Assembly (NCBI GenBank): GCA_937874695.1
Contig: CALNAJ010000037.1
Location: forward strand, 1 to 13,124
Length of the DNA stretch: 13,124 nucleotides
Direction: 5' to 3'
Source of the DNA: an uncultured Lactobacillus sp.
GTDB taxonomy: Bacteria; Bacillota; Bacilli; Lactobacillales; Lactobacillaceae
Shown here: positions 1 to 6,355 of the stretch, in pieces
How the letters are laid out: every line of letters starts with the position of its first letter
How positions within the stretch are numbered: the first letter of the stretch is position 1
The notes under the pieces: model-generated
Database searches by the model: none
Told to the model about the DNA's origin: nothing
Seen by the model: only the letters and a program-made list of their open reading frames with translations
Made by a program: the position numbers and the translations under genes

Positions 1-139
1 GCGTGAGGCTTCTGTCCTCATTCAACAGACAGATTTCATTTTACTCCCCCAAAGTAGATGAAATTTTTACAACATAATCCCCCAATTATGTTGTAACCTT
101 ACTCTTTGGCCATTGCGACTTATCGTAATGGCTTTTTTT
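1..139 (+). ncRNA. Candidate small RNA or structured 3' UTR with tandem C-rich-loop hairpins
   Basis: Three structures are visible. Hairpin A (31-66) has about 14 pairs, one bulged T and the loop CCCCCAA at 46-52. Hairpin B (67-96) is a perfect 12-bp stem with the loop CCCCCA at 79-84 and starts on the base after A. A rho-independent terminator follows at 109-139. A further six-base inverted repeat, TCTGTC/GACAGA, lies at 11-16 and 28-33. The two stems differ in sequence but show almost the same loop, which suggests the loop matters. Several Gram-positive small RNAs use C-rich loops to pair with G-rich ribosome binding sites, so that role is inferred here. The 5' end and promoter are not in the window. 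Two forward frames stay open to position 61 and to position 77, so the first part may instead be the tail of an upstream gene. No target is proven. Confidence 0.4.
109..139 (+). terminator. Rho-independent terminator
   Basis: A 10-bp stem (109-118 with 123-132, one G-T pair) has the 4-base loop CTTA and is followed at once by seven Ts (133-139). It ends a plus-strand transcript that starts at or before the window edge. The minus side has no T-run, so it is not a good terminator for the small gene at 178-381. Confidence 0.9.
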
Positions 140-177
140 GTGTCTATTTTTAGATGCTTTGTCTTCTAGAAAACGCC

Positions 178-381
178 CTATTCGTCGTCATCTTCGAATG
201 GTCGATGGGGCCACAACGTCCAGTACAGGAAGAAGTTGACCACTGTCGCCAGTAGTAACCCGCCAAAGCCAACCGCAATCTTCACCCAGCCGACGAGGGC
301 CCACGCCAGCAAGCTCCAGAGGGTGCCACCGATAATGAGGCCAGTCGCTAAGACAATTAGGATCATCGTTAACACTTTCAA
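178..381 (-). CDS. Small membrane protein of unknown function
   Basis: This 67-residue protein has two hydrophobic segments, about residues 5-30 and 34-57, followed by an acidic tail ending in EDDDE. It is almost certainly a two-helix membrane protein. The start is TTG at 379-381. The GGGAG ribosome binding site lies nine bases upstream (391-395), which supports this start over a longer overlapping frame. Stop is TAG. I do not recognise a family. The gene stands alone: the plus-strand terminator lies beyond its 3' end and the divergent disaccharide operon lies upstream. I found no convincing promoter or terminator of its own. The good SD site and clean membrane topology make it likely to be real, but its function is open. 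Confidence 0.65.
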   Translation of the reverse strand: MKVLTMILIVLATGLIIGGTLWSLLAWALVGWVKIAVGFGGLLLATVVNFFLYWTLWPHRPFEDDDE

Positions 382-505
382 CAGCGTTAGCTCCCTTCAC
401 AGTTCAATACCAAAAGCTTACCACGTTTCTGCCAATTTATCGAAACCTATTTTGTCGACGTTGGGTCATTCAATTGGTCGAACCAATGAGTAAAAGCTCA
501 AATCG

Positions 506-519
506 TGCAATCGCTTGCA
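506..519 (+). promoter_or_regulatory. LacI-family operator (MalR- or CcpA/cre-like) for the phosphorylase operon
   Basis: TGCAATCGCTTGCA is a 14-bp palindrome with one mismatched pair and the central CG dyad typical of LacI/GalR-family operators. It resembles maltose-regulator sites (GCAANCGNTTGC). It departs from the cre consensus at the third base, C in place of A or T. It overlaps the -35 box of the best promoter for the GH65 gene, so binding would block RNA polymerase. The regulator is not encoded in this window. Confidence 0.65.
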
Positions 520-543
520 ATGGCGCCGCTTTAGCGTTTTACT
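515..543 (+). promoter_or_regulatory. Likely promoter of the GH65-pgmB operon
   Basis: A -35 box TTGCAA (515-520) and a -10 box TTTACT (538-543) are exactly 17 bases apart, each matching four of six consensus bases. Transcription would begin near 550 and give a leader of about 105 nt. The spacer holds a second small dyad, CGCT-TT-AGCG (527-536). Another dyad, GCTAA-GTT-TTAGC, lies at 623-635 just before the ribosome binding site. A weaker alternative promoter is TTGCTT (578-583) with TAAGAT (601-606). Between 400 and 655 I see no gene. Confidence 0.5.
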
Positions 544-655
544 TCACGTAAATTTTATCAAAATTAAGGGGAATTAATTGCTTATTGTCAGTGGGTAACC
601 TAAGATAAATAGTGAATAATACGCTAAGTTTTAGCAGAAAGGACGACGATCAAGC

Positions 656-3373
656 TTGAAAATAATTACATTACACGTTTTAGATGATTCCTTGCAGGTG
701 AGTTACGCACCGGCCGGCCAACCCGCTGCCCAGCGTCAATTTACGATTGCCTACAATTCGGATCAAGCTATCGGCGAAAATTTGGAAAACCTACGACTGA
801 AGTTAGCGGGTCTCGATGTGGACGCTGCCGTCATCGACAATGCATTGAGCTACCCCTTCTCCGACACCGTCGTCGGTATCAATCACCAACGGATTGACAT
901 CGGGCTTGCCATTACCAACATGCTCAACATCCCCGTCGTCAGCAATCAGGCCATTGCCGACCAGGGATTAAATGCGGCCCTCACCGCCAAGCGCAACTAC
1001 CTGAGCTGGCACCTCGACTATTACGGGCAGTATCAAGGCAAGCGTAACTATGGGCAAGAAGCCATGCTCACTGTAGGCAACGGCTTCTTCGGCTTACGGG
1101 GCGCTTACACCGAGGCCCATGCCGACCGCGACAACTATCCCGGCATGTACGCCGCGGGCCTCTACGATCAATTGTCGACCAATATCAACGGCCGTCAAGT
1201 CACGAACGAAGACTTGGTCAACCTGCCCAATGCGCAGGCCCTGACCTTCGGCGTGGACCATCAGAATCCATTTCAGATCAAAGCTAGCGACATTCAAGAT
1301 ATCTATCGCAGCCTTGACCTCCACACCGGCGCTTTGACGACGACCATGCTGGTCCAGTTACCCACTGGCCACAGCTTACAGATCAAAACGACGAAGCTCG
1401 CCAACATGAAAGACTGGCACCGCCTCGGCATTCGCTACAGTGTGACCCCCCTCAACTTCGCGGGCACCCTGCAGATCTATTCAGAAATTGATGGTAGCGT
1501 TATCAACAGTAACGTTGACCGCTACGCCGCCTTCGATCAGCGTCACATCAAGGTGACTGGCACCGGCCAACAGCCCGATACCATCTACTTGGAAGGCCAA
1601 ACTAGAGCCTCCAAGGTCAATTTCATCTTTGGTTCGCAACTCGTTGGTCCCGGTAAGGCCCTCGATGCGCCAGTCGACACCCGGCCGAATGCCGAACAAC
1701 ACATTCAACAAATGCGCTCGGTCGCCGTCCAACCTAATCAAACCTATACCTTTGAAAAAAATGTGGTGCTCTTTACCAGCCGCGAAACCAAGACGGATCT
1801 CATGACGACCGCTACTTCAGAGCTCCAACAAACTAGCTTTGCCAATACCCTAGCTAGCTCAACAGCCTACTGGCAACAGCGATGGGCCGGTGCTGACATT
1901 CAAATCACCGGTGACATTACCGCCCAGAAATTAACGCGAGTCAATCTCTATCACCTGTTCTCCTCGGCACAAGCTATTGCTTCTGGCAAGATTGATGCTT
2001 CTGTCAACGCCAGAGGGCTCGACGGTGAAGCCTACCGGGGGCACGTCTTCTGGGATGAAATGTTCGATCTTCCCGTTTACGCGCTGCACGATCCACAACT
2101 CGCCAAGCAGCTCCTGATGTACCGCTACCGGCGGCTGCCCGCAGCCAAGCAGAACGCCAAGGACGCGGGGTTTGCTGGAGCCATGTACCCGTGGCAATCC
2201 GGTGAAGTTGGCGACGAACAATCGCAAGTCGTTCACCTGAACCCCCTGACCAACACCTGGGACCCGGACTATTCCTCACTGCAACGCCACGTCTCATTGG
2301 CCGTCGCCTATAACGTGATCATGTACACCCACATCACCGGTGACACCGACTTCATGGCCGACTACGGCTTGGAAATGTTGGAGGAAATCTCACAGTTCTG
2401 GCTCAGCAAGTCTAAGTTGGACACCAAGACCGGTCGCTATACGATCGACCAGGTCATGGGGCCCGACGAATTCCACGAAAATTATCCCAACTCCGACTCG
2501 ACCGGACTGGCCAATAACGCCTATACCAACCTGATGGTCACCTGGCTGTTCAATCAACTGACTGACTTACGGCAATCCTTACCACAGACACAGGTTGCAG
2601 CCGTCGATCAGAAGACCGGCTTCAACCAAGACGTGGTTAAAAAGATCGCCGACGTGAGCCATCATCTCAAAATCGATATCAACCCAGATGGCATCATCGG
2701 GCAATTCGAGGGCTACTTTAAGCTCCCACGCCTAGACTTTAGCAAGTACCAGAAGAAGTACGGGGACATCTCCCGGATGGATCGGATCTTAAAGGCCGAA
2801 GGTAAGACACCCGACGCCTATCAAGTCGCCAAACAGGCCGACGCGCTGATGGCTTTCTACAGTCTAGATGCCACGGCTGTCATGGGTTTGCTCAAACAAT
2901 TAGGCTATGACTTACCCCAGCAAGCGTTGATGAAGAACCTCCAGTTCTACCTCGACCGTACGACCCACGGCTCCACCCTCTCACGTATCGTCTACGCTGT
3001 TTTAACCGCGATGGCGGGGAACATGGACCAGTCGTGGAAACTCTTCTCACAGGCCCTGTTATCCGACTATTACGACATTCAGGGGGGCACCACTGCCGAA
3101 GGCATTCACCTCGGCGTCATGGGTGCCGTCACGCTGATGTCCACCCGGCACTACGCCGGCGTCGATGTTCTGGCACCGCAACTCACGGTGAACCCCCACT
3201 TACCAGAAAACTGGCAAGTCCTACGGTTCCACCAGCTGGTTCGAGGCATCCGCTACACCTTTGAGATCGACCACCGTCAAGTCACGGTAACCGCCGATCA
3301 CGCCGCTACACTAACTATTGGTCAACATAAAGTTTCACTAAAACCGCAACAACCCGCAACAATTTCATATTAA
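656..3373 (+). CDS. GH65 disaccharide phosphorylase, maltose/kojibiose phosphorylase type
   Basis: It cleaves an alpha-linked glucose disaccharide with inorganic phosphate, with inversion, to beta-D-glucose 1-phosphate and glucose, in the cytoplasm. The GH65 body starts near residue 113 (NYLSWHLDYYG, then GNGFFGLRG at 141-149). It continues through FWDEMF (465-470) and GPDEFHE (602-608), where E605 is the presumed general acid. HGSTLSR (771-777) is the likely phosphate-binding loop, and a C-terminal beta-sandwich follows. At 905 residues it is about 150 longer than classical maltose phosphorylases (around 750), partly because of an extra domain of about 110 residues at the N-terminus. The start is TTG at 656 with AGAAAGGA at 636-643, a rather long gap of 12 bases. 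pgmB begins 13 bases after the stop, so the two are co-transcribed. Substrate (maltose, kojibiose, trehalose or trehalose 6-phosphate) cannot be fixed from sequence. There is no signal peptide. Confidence 0.88.
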   Translation: MKIITLHVLDDSLQVSYAPAGQPAAQRQFTIAYNSDQAIGENLENLRLKLAGLDVDAAVIDNALSYPFSDTVVGINHQRIDIGLAITNMLNIPVVSNQAIADQGLNAALTAKRNYLSWHLDYYGQYQGKRNYGQEAMLTVGNGFFGLRGAYTEAHADRDNYPGMYAAGLYDQLSTNINGRQVTNEDLVNLPNAQALTFGVDHQNPFQIKASDIQDIYRSLDLHTGALTTTMLVQLPTGHSLQIKTTKLANMKDWHRLGIRYSVTPLNFAGTLQIYSEIDGSVINSNVDRYAAFDQRHIKVTGTGQQPDTIYLEGQTRASKVNFIFGSQLVGPGKALDAPVDTRPNAEQHIQQMRSVAVQPNQTYTFEKNVVLFTSRETKTDLMTTATSELQQTSFANTLASSTAYWQQRWAGADIQITGDITAQKLTRVNLYHLFSSAQAIASGKIDASVNARGLDGEAYRGHVFWDEMFDLPVYALHDPQLAKQLLMYRYRRLPAAKQNAKDAGFAGAMYPWQSGEVGDEQSQVVHLNPLTNTWDPDYSSLQRHVSLAVAYNVIMYTHITGDTDFMADYGLEMLEEISQFWLSKSKLDTKTGRYTIDQVMGPDEFHENYPNSDSTGLANNAYTNLMVTWLFNQLTDLRQSLPQTQVAAVDQKTGFNQDVVKKIADVSHHLKIDINPDGIIGQFEGYFKLPRLDFSKYQKKYGDISRMDRILKAEGKTPDAYQVAKQADALMAFYSLDATAVMGLLKQLGYDLPQQALMKNLQFYLDRTTHGSTLSRIVYAVLTAMAGNMDQSWKLFSQALLSDYYDIQGGTTAEGIHLGVMGAVTLMSTRHYAGVDVLAPQLTVNPHLPENWQVLRFHQLVRGIRYTFEIDHRQVTVTADHAATLTIGQHKVSLKPQQPATISY

Positions 3374-3386
3374 GGAGTGTTTCGCA

Positions 3387-4058
3387 ATGACAAGATTTGC
3401 TGATATTAAAGGATTCGTTTTCGACTTGGACGGGGTCATCACCGATACTTCCATCCTACACGGTACCGCTTGGCACCAACTGGCCGACTACCTTGACGTG
3501 GCCTGGAGCGATGAGCTCGCTAACGGCCTCAAGGGGATTAGCCGGATGGACTCCCTGGAAATGATTCTCAAGGCTGGGGGCAAGGAAAACGACTACACCC
3601 AAGCCCAAAAGGAAGAATTAGCCACCAAGAAGAACACGAACTACGTGGCCGAAGTCGACAAGATGACACCTGCCAACATTCTCCCTGGCATGAAGGCCTT
3701 CCTGGACGACCTGCGGGCTAAGGGCTACCAATTGTCCCTGGCCTCCGCTTCTAAGAACGCCCCTCGTGTATTGGGAAAATTGCAATTGGCTGACTACTTC
3801 CCTAAAGTCGTCGACCCTGCTAGCCTGACGCACGGTAAGCCAGATCCTGAAATCTACACCAAGGGGGCACAGCTATTAAACCTGCCACCTGAGCAGTGTA
3901 TTGGGGTCGAAGATGCCGCTGCCGGCGTCCAAGCCATCAACGCTGCTGGTGAGGTCTCCTTAGGTATCGGTGATGCCACCGAACTGGGTGCCGCCGACAT
4001 GGTCTTTGCGGACACGGCTGACGTCACACTCGCTAATATTGCGAAGAAATTAGGCTAA
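3387..4058 (+). CDS. pgmB: Beta-phosphoglucomutase
   Basis: It converts beta-glucose 1-phosphate, the product of the preceding phosphorylase, to glucose 6-phosphate through beta-glucose 1,6-bisphosphate. It is a 223-residue HAD-superfamily enzyme, close to the usual 220. The motif FDLDGVITDT gives nucleophile D13 and acid/base D15. A helical cap covers about residues 18-90. Motif II is S120 in LASASKN, motif III is K151 in HGKPDPE, and the metal-binding pair E175-D176 sits in GVEDAAAGV. These match the known Lactococcus enzyme closely. An AGGAG site overlaps the stop codon of the phosphorylase gene and lies 9 bases before the ATG, so translation is probably coupled. A strong terminator follows. 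This pairing is the main evidence that the GH65 protein releases the beta anomer. Confidence 0.95.
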   Translation: MTRFADIKGFVFDLDGVITDTSILHGTAWHQLADYLDVAWSDELANGLKGISRMDSLEMILKAGGKENDYTQAQKEELATKKNTNYVAEVDKMTPANILPGMKAFLDDLRAKGYQLSLASASKNAPRVLGKLQLADYFPKVVDPASLTHGKPDPEIYTKGAQLLNLPPEQCIGVEDAAAGVQAINAAGEVSLGIGDATELGAADMVFADTADVTLANIAKKLG

Positions 4059-4077
4059 ACCGATATCTGTAACGTGT

Positions 4078-4116
4078 AACGCCACTGTTCCCAACTGCGG
4101 AATGGTGGCGTTTTTT
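4078..4116 (+). terminator. Terminator of the phosphorylase-pgmB operon
   Basis: A 14-bp stem (4078-4091 with 4099-4112, two G-T pairs) with a 7-base loop runs into TTTTTT at 4111-4116. It lies 20 bases after the pgmB stop codon. Confidence 0.93.
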
Positions 4117-4212
4117 GTCGTGCCCTACTTAATACTAATGTAAAAAGCAGCAAATCTGTCGCAACATTTCTGATGACTTTAGGAAAATTTAGACTCTCAC
4201 AAATACGATAAT

Positions 4213-4281
4213 AAAAAGACGGCACCGGCCATCCCCCATCGCAACGGTGAGAGAATTAGCTGGGTGTCGCCTGTATTTTTT
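4213..4281. terminator. Probable bidirectional terminator with alternative pairings
   Basis: GACGGCACC (4218-4226) pairs with GGTGTCGCC (4263-4271), with one mismatch and one wobble. Read on the minus strand the stem is followed directly by TTTTT (4217-4213), so it suits the HAD phosphatase gene upstream on that strand. On the plus strand a T6 run (4276-4281) follows after four bases. The 36-base loop is unusually large. It holds competing pairings: CACCG (4223-4227) with CGGTG (4245-4249), and CTCTCAC (4194-4200) with GTGAGAG (4247-4253). The stretch 4117-4334 holds no gene. Confidence 0.6.
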
Positions 4282-4334
4282 GGCCTATTTTTCCCAATCG
4301 AAGTACGCTATACTAACGAGACTGGTCTTCTAAC

Positions 4335-5105
4335 TTATCGAATCAAGCCGAAGTGACGCAGACCCTTAACGATACCGTCGTCCATATTGCTGGCTGTCAC
4401 GTATGCCGCCTTATTCTTGGCCTGGAAGACACCATTACCCATGGAAATGGGAATGTCGACCTCATCAAACATCTGTAGGTCATTTAGCCCATCCCCAAAG
4501 GCATAGGTTTTGACCTTCTCGAGACCGGCTTTCTTCAGAAACGTCCGAATACCCGTTTGTTTCGTGACGCCCGTCTGCATGGTATCTAGAGCCCGCGGAT
4601 TGTTGCGGACAAAGGACAGTGTGCCCGCAAACTTTTCTTGATAGATTTTTTCTTTATCCCGGTTGAAGACGTTCAAGAAGTTAATATCTTGAGACTGATA
4701 CCAAGTGGGATCAACCCGCGCGTCTAAGCGCAATAATTTAAAGTTATCGGTCGTATCTTGGTTTGCTTGGCTCAGGCGAAATCCCTGGTTGTTGAAGTAA
4801 CCCAGCGGATCACCCTGTTCCTTAGCGAAGGCCGTAATGGCCGCTAACGTCTTCTGATCGATTACGGCTGCAGTTAGTTTTTTGCCCTGATATTGGACGT
4901 AACTGCCGTTCGCACTGACCACAGCATCGATTCCCGTGGCATCCAAGACATATTGAATCTCAAAAATGTTTCTTCCAGTCGCAATAACTGGTAGAATATG
5001 ATGTTGTTGCATTTCTTGAATGGCTGCGACACTTGTCGGTAAAACATTCTTGTCGTCGTCAAATAATGTTCCATCCAAGTCAAAAAAGACGATTGCTTGA
5101 TACAT
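4335..5105 (-). CDS. Cof-type HAD-IIB family sugar-phosphate phosphatase
   Basis: This 256-residue cytoplasmic hydrolase is of normal length for Cof-type proteins, which remove phosphate from sugar phosphates, flavin or cofactor phosphates. Motif I is FFDLDGTLFD, with nucleophile D9 and D11. Motif II is T43 in IATGR, followed by a C2-type cap domain at about residues 85-175. Motif III is K182, and motif IV is GDGLND at 204-209 with metal ligands D205 and D209. The ATG start at 5103-5105 is preceded by a perfect AGGAGG eight bases away (5114-5119 region). The gene is monocistronic, divergent from the deoxynucleoside kinase, and ends before the terminator at 4213-4271. The true substrate cannot be predicted, because HAD-IIB enzymes are promiscuous. 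A role in sugar-phosphate detoxification near the phosphorylase operon is possible but unproven. Confidence 0.9.
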   Translation of the reverse strand: MYQAIVFFDLDGTLFDDDKNVLPTSVAAIQEMQQHHILPVIATGRNIFEIQYVLDATGIDAVVSANGSYVQYQGKKLTAAVIDQKTLAAITAFAKEQGDPLGYFNNQGFRLSQANQDTTDNFKLLRLDARVDPTWYQSQDINFLNVFNRDKEKIYQEKFAGTLSFVRNNPRALDTMQTGVTKQTGIRTFLKKAGLEKVKTYAFGDGLNDLQMFDEVDIPISMGNGVFQAKNKAAYVTASNMDDGIVKGLRHFGLIR

Positions 5106-5142
5106 CTAATCAACCTCCTAATCCACTAATACCAACGGTTTC

Positions 5143-5148
5143 ATTATA
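5143..5148 (-). promoter_or_regulatory. -10 box for the HAD phosphatase gene
   Basis: The minus strand reads TATAAT, a perfect -10 hexamer, 38 bases before the start codon. The -35 position at 17 bases (5166-5171, TTCCAG) is weak. Confidence 0.5.
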
Positions 5149-5218
5149 CAACAATGACCAAAGTACTGGAAATGGCGGAAATTTTTCTTCCCGGCAGATG
5201 TAGTAGTCAGTCATTTTA

Positions 5219-5227
5219 TGGTACACT
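5219..5227 (+). promoter_or_regulatory. Extended -10 promoter for the deoxynucleoside kinase gene
   Basis: TGGTACACT is a TGnTACACT extended -10 element, with the hexamer at 5222-5227. No good -35 is seen, as is usual with extended -10 promoters. The start codon lies 33 bases beyond. Confidence 0.5.
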
Positions 5228-5260
5228 ATATCTTGTATTTCTAATTAAAGAGGGGCTATC

Positions 5261-5908
5261 ATGGTGATAATTACAGCTGGAATGATCGGGGTCGGTAAAA
5301 CGACTCTAACTGGAAAAATCGCATCACACTTAAATACGCAAGCATTCTTCGAACCGGTCGGTGATAACCCGGTGTTACCACTCTACTACCGGGACCCAAA
5401 GCAATATGGTTTCTTGCTACAGATCTACTTCTTGAACAAGCGGTTTAGCATGATTAAGCGCGCTCTCGCGGACGACAACAACGTCCTCGACCGTTCGATC
5501 TACGAAGACGCCCTGTTCACGCGGGAAAACAACGCTGAAGGAAACATTACGGACACCGAACTCGAGGTTTACTTACAACTCCTCGACAACATGATGACTG
5601 AACTGAACGAACTCCCAAAGAAGGCACCAGACTTGTTAGTTTACGCTGACGCCGACTTCGACACCATTCTTCACCGTATCAAGAAGCGTGGCCGGGATTA
5701 CGAACAATTCGACAACAATCCTGAATTGGAATCCTACTACAAAAAGATGTGGACGGCTTACCAAGGTTGGTTTGCCGACTACGACATCAGTCCTAAGATC
5801 AAGATCGACTTACAAAAGTATGACTTGGACAAACCAGGTAATACAGAACTCGTCTTGGGTCAAATTGATGACGCCTTAAAAGACATCCGGACCGACGCAA
5901 CGGTCTAA
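5261..5908 (+). CDS. Deoxynucleoside kinase (deoxyadenosine/deoxyguanosine kinase type)
   Basis: It phosphorylates deoxynucleosides to 5'-monophosphates with a nucleoside triphosphate donor, in deoxynucleotide salvage. This matters in lactobacilli, many of which depend on salvage. The 215 residues match the family. The P-loop GMIGVGKTT is at 7-15, with E31 in FFEPVGDN as the likely base. DRSIYED lies at 77-83 and the arginine-rich LID KKRGRDYEQ at 141-149. Lactobacillus acidophilus carries a tandem pair of dAK and dGK subunits, but only one copy is seen here, so it may act as a homodimer or its partner may lie elsewhere. The ATG at 5261 has AAAGAGGGG five bases upstream. The gene is single and ends at a strong bidirectional terminator. 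Which purine or pyrimidine it prefers is not clear from motifs alone. Confidence 0.92.
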   Translation: MVIITAGMIGVGKTTLTGKIASHLNTQAFFEPVGDNPVLPLYYRDPKQYGFLLQIYFLNKRFSMIKRALADDNNVLDRSIYEDALFTRENNAEGNITDTELEVYLQLLDNMMTELNELPKKAPDLLVYADADFDTILHRIKKRGRDYEQFDNNPELESYYKKMWTAYQGWFADYDISPKIKIDLQKYDLDKPGNTELVLGQIDDALKDIRTDATV

Positions 5909-5914
5909 ATTGAC

Positions 5915-5956
5915 AAAAAACTCCCACAAGCCAGAAATGGTTTGGGGGAGTTTTTT
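5915..5956. terminator. Strong bidirectional terminator
   Basis: An 18-position stem (5915-5932 with 5939-5956) has one mismatch and one wobble. It carries six As on the left and six Ts on the right around the loop AGAAAT. It serves the kinase gene on the plus strand and the DUF960-like gene, whose stop is at 5960-5962, on the minus strand. Confidence 0.95.
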
Positions 5957-5959
5957 AAT

Positions 5960-6289
5960 TTAGTGGTCCGCCGTTTCGGATGGCAGCAGGATAATCTGAC
6001 TGTCACCATCATCGTAGGCTAGGACAGTATCTGGGAGTTCGGGAGCATAAGCGAAATCCGTATCGAACCCCGCACTCAAGGCTCCAGGATGATCATCTTC
6101 ATCCAATTGGACGTATTCAAACGTAGTCGTCCCCTGGTTGTTATGCAGCTTAAACGTCAGTAGATTCTCCAACGGGAATACCCCTTGGAGGTCTTGGTCG
6201 ATGATATCCCAAACGGCGTCGATCATGTCGCCGGGCAAGGCCGCAACGGTGCCATAACTAGCGTAACGTGAATGATTATTTTCAAACAT
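5960..6289 (-). CDS. DUF960-like small cytoplasmic protein
   Basis: The protein has 109 residues, is acidic at its C-terminal half, and has no signal peptide or membrane segment. The pattern RYASYG, then a Trp and IIDQDL, then LLTFKL and YVQLDED resembles DUF960 proteins of Firmicutes (RY..G, W.LID, F.L). That assignment is from memory and the function is unknown. The longest frame begins at a GTG (6302-6304), but that GTG forms part of the GGAGG ribosome binding site. The ATG at 6287-6289 sits eight bases after GGAGG and is chosen. A perfect TATAAT lies upstream on the minus strand (6323-6328). The MFS exporter gene ends 66 bases upstream with no terminator between, so the gene may be transcribed both alone and with the exporter. 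It ends at the shared terminator. Confidence 0.75.
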   Translation of the reverse strand: MFENNHSRYASYGTVAALPGDMIDAVWDIIDQDLQGVFPLENLLTFKLHNNQGTTTFEYVQLDEDDHPGALSAGFDTDFAYAPELPDTVLAYDDGDSQIILLPSETADH

Positions 6290-6322
6290 TTTCTTCGCCT
6301 CCACTCTCGGTCATTTAAAACT

Positions 6323-6328
6323 ATTATA
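6323..6328 (-). promoter_or_regulatory. -10 box for the DUF960-like gene
   Basis: The minus strand reads TATAAT, 33 bases before the chosen ATG. The best -35 candidates at 17-18 bases (TCCCGT or TTCCCG) are poor, so this promoter is tentative. Confidence 0.45.
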
Positions 6329-6355
6329 CCGTACCTAAGCTTAAAACGGGAATAT

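Noticed and set aside
188..493. Overlapping open frames on both strands around the small membrane gene (188-400 minus, 236-493 plus)
   Set aside because: They have poor composition and no well-placed ribosome binding site. The 178-381 frame has clear membrane segments and a good SD.
4309..4319. TATACTAACGA shared between 4309-4319 and 12375-12385
   Set aside because: It is probably a common promoter-like -10 context. At 4309 there is no downstream plus-strand gene, and no good -35 is seen at either place.
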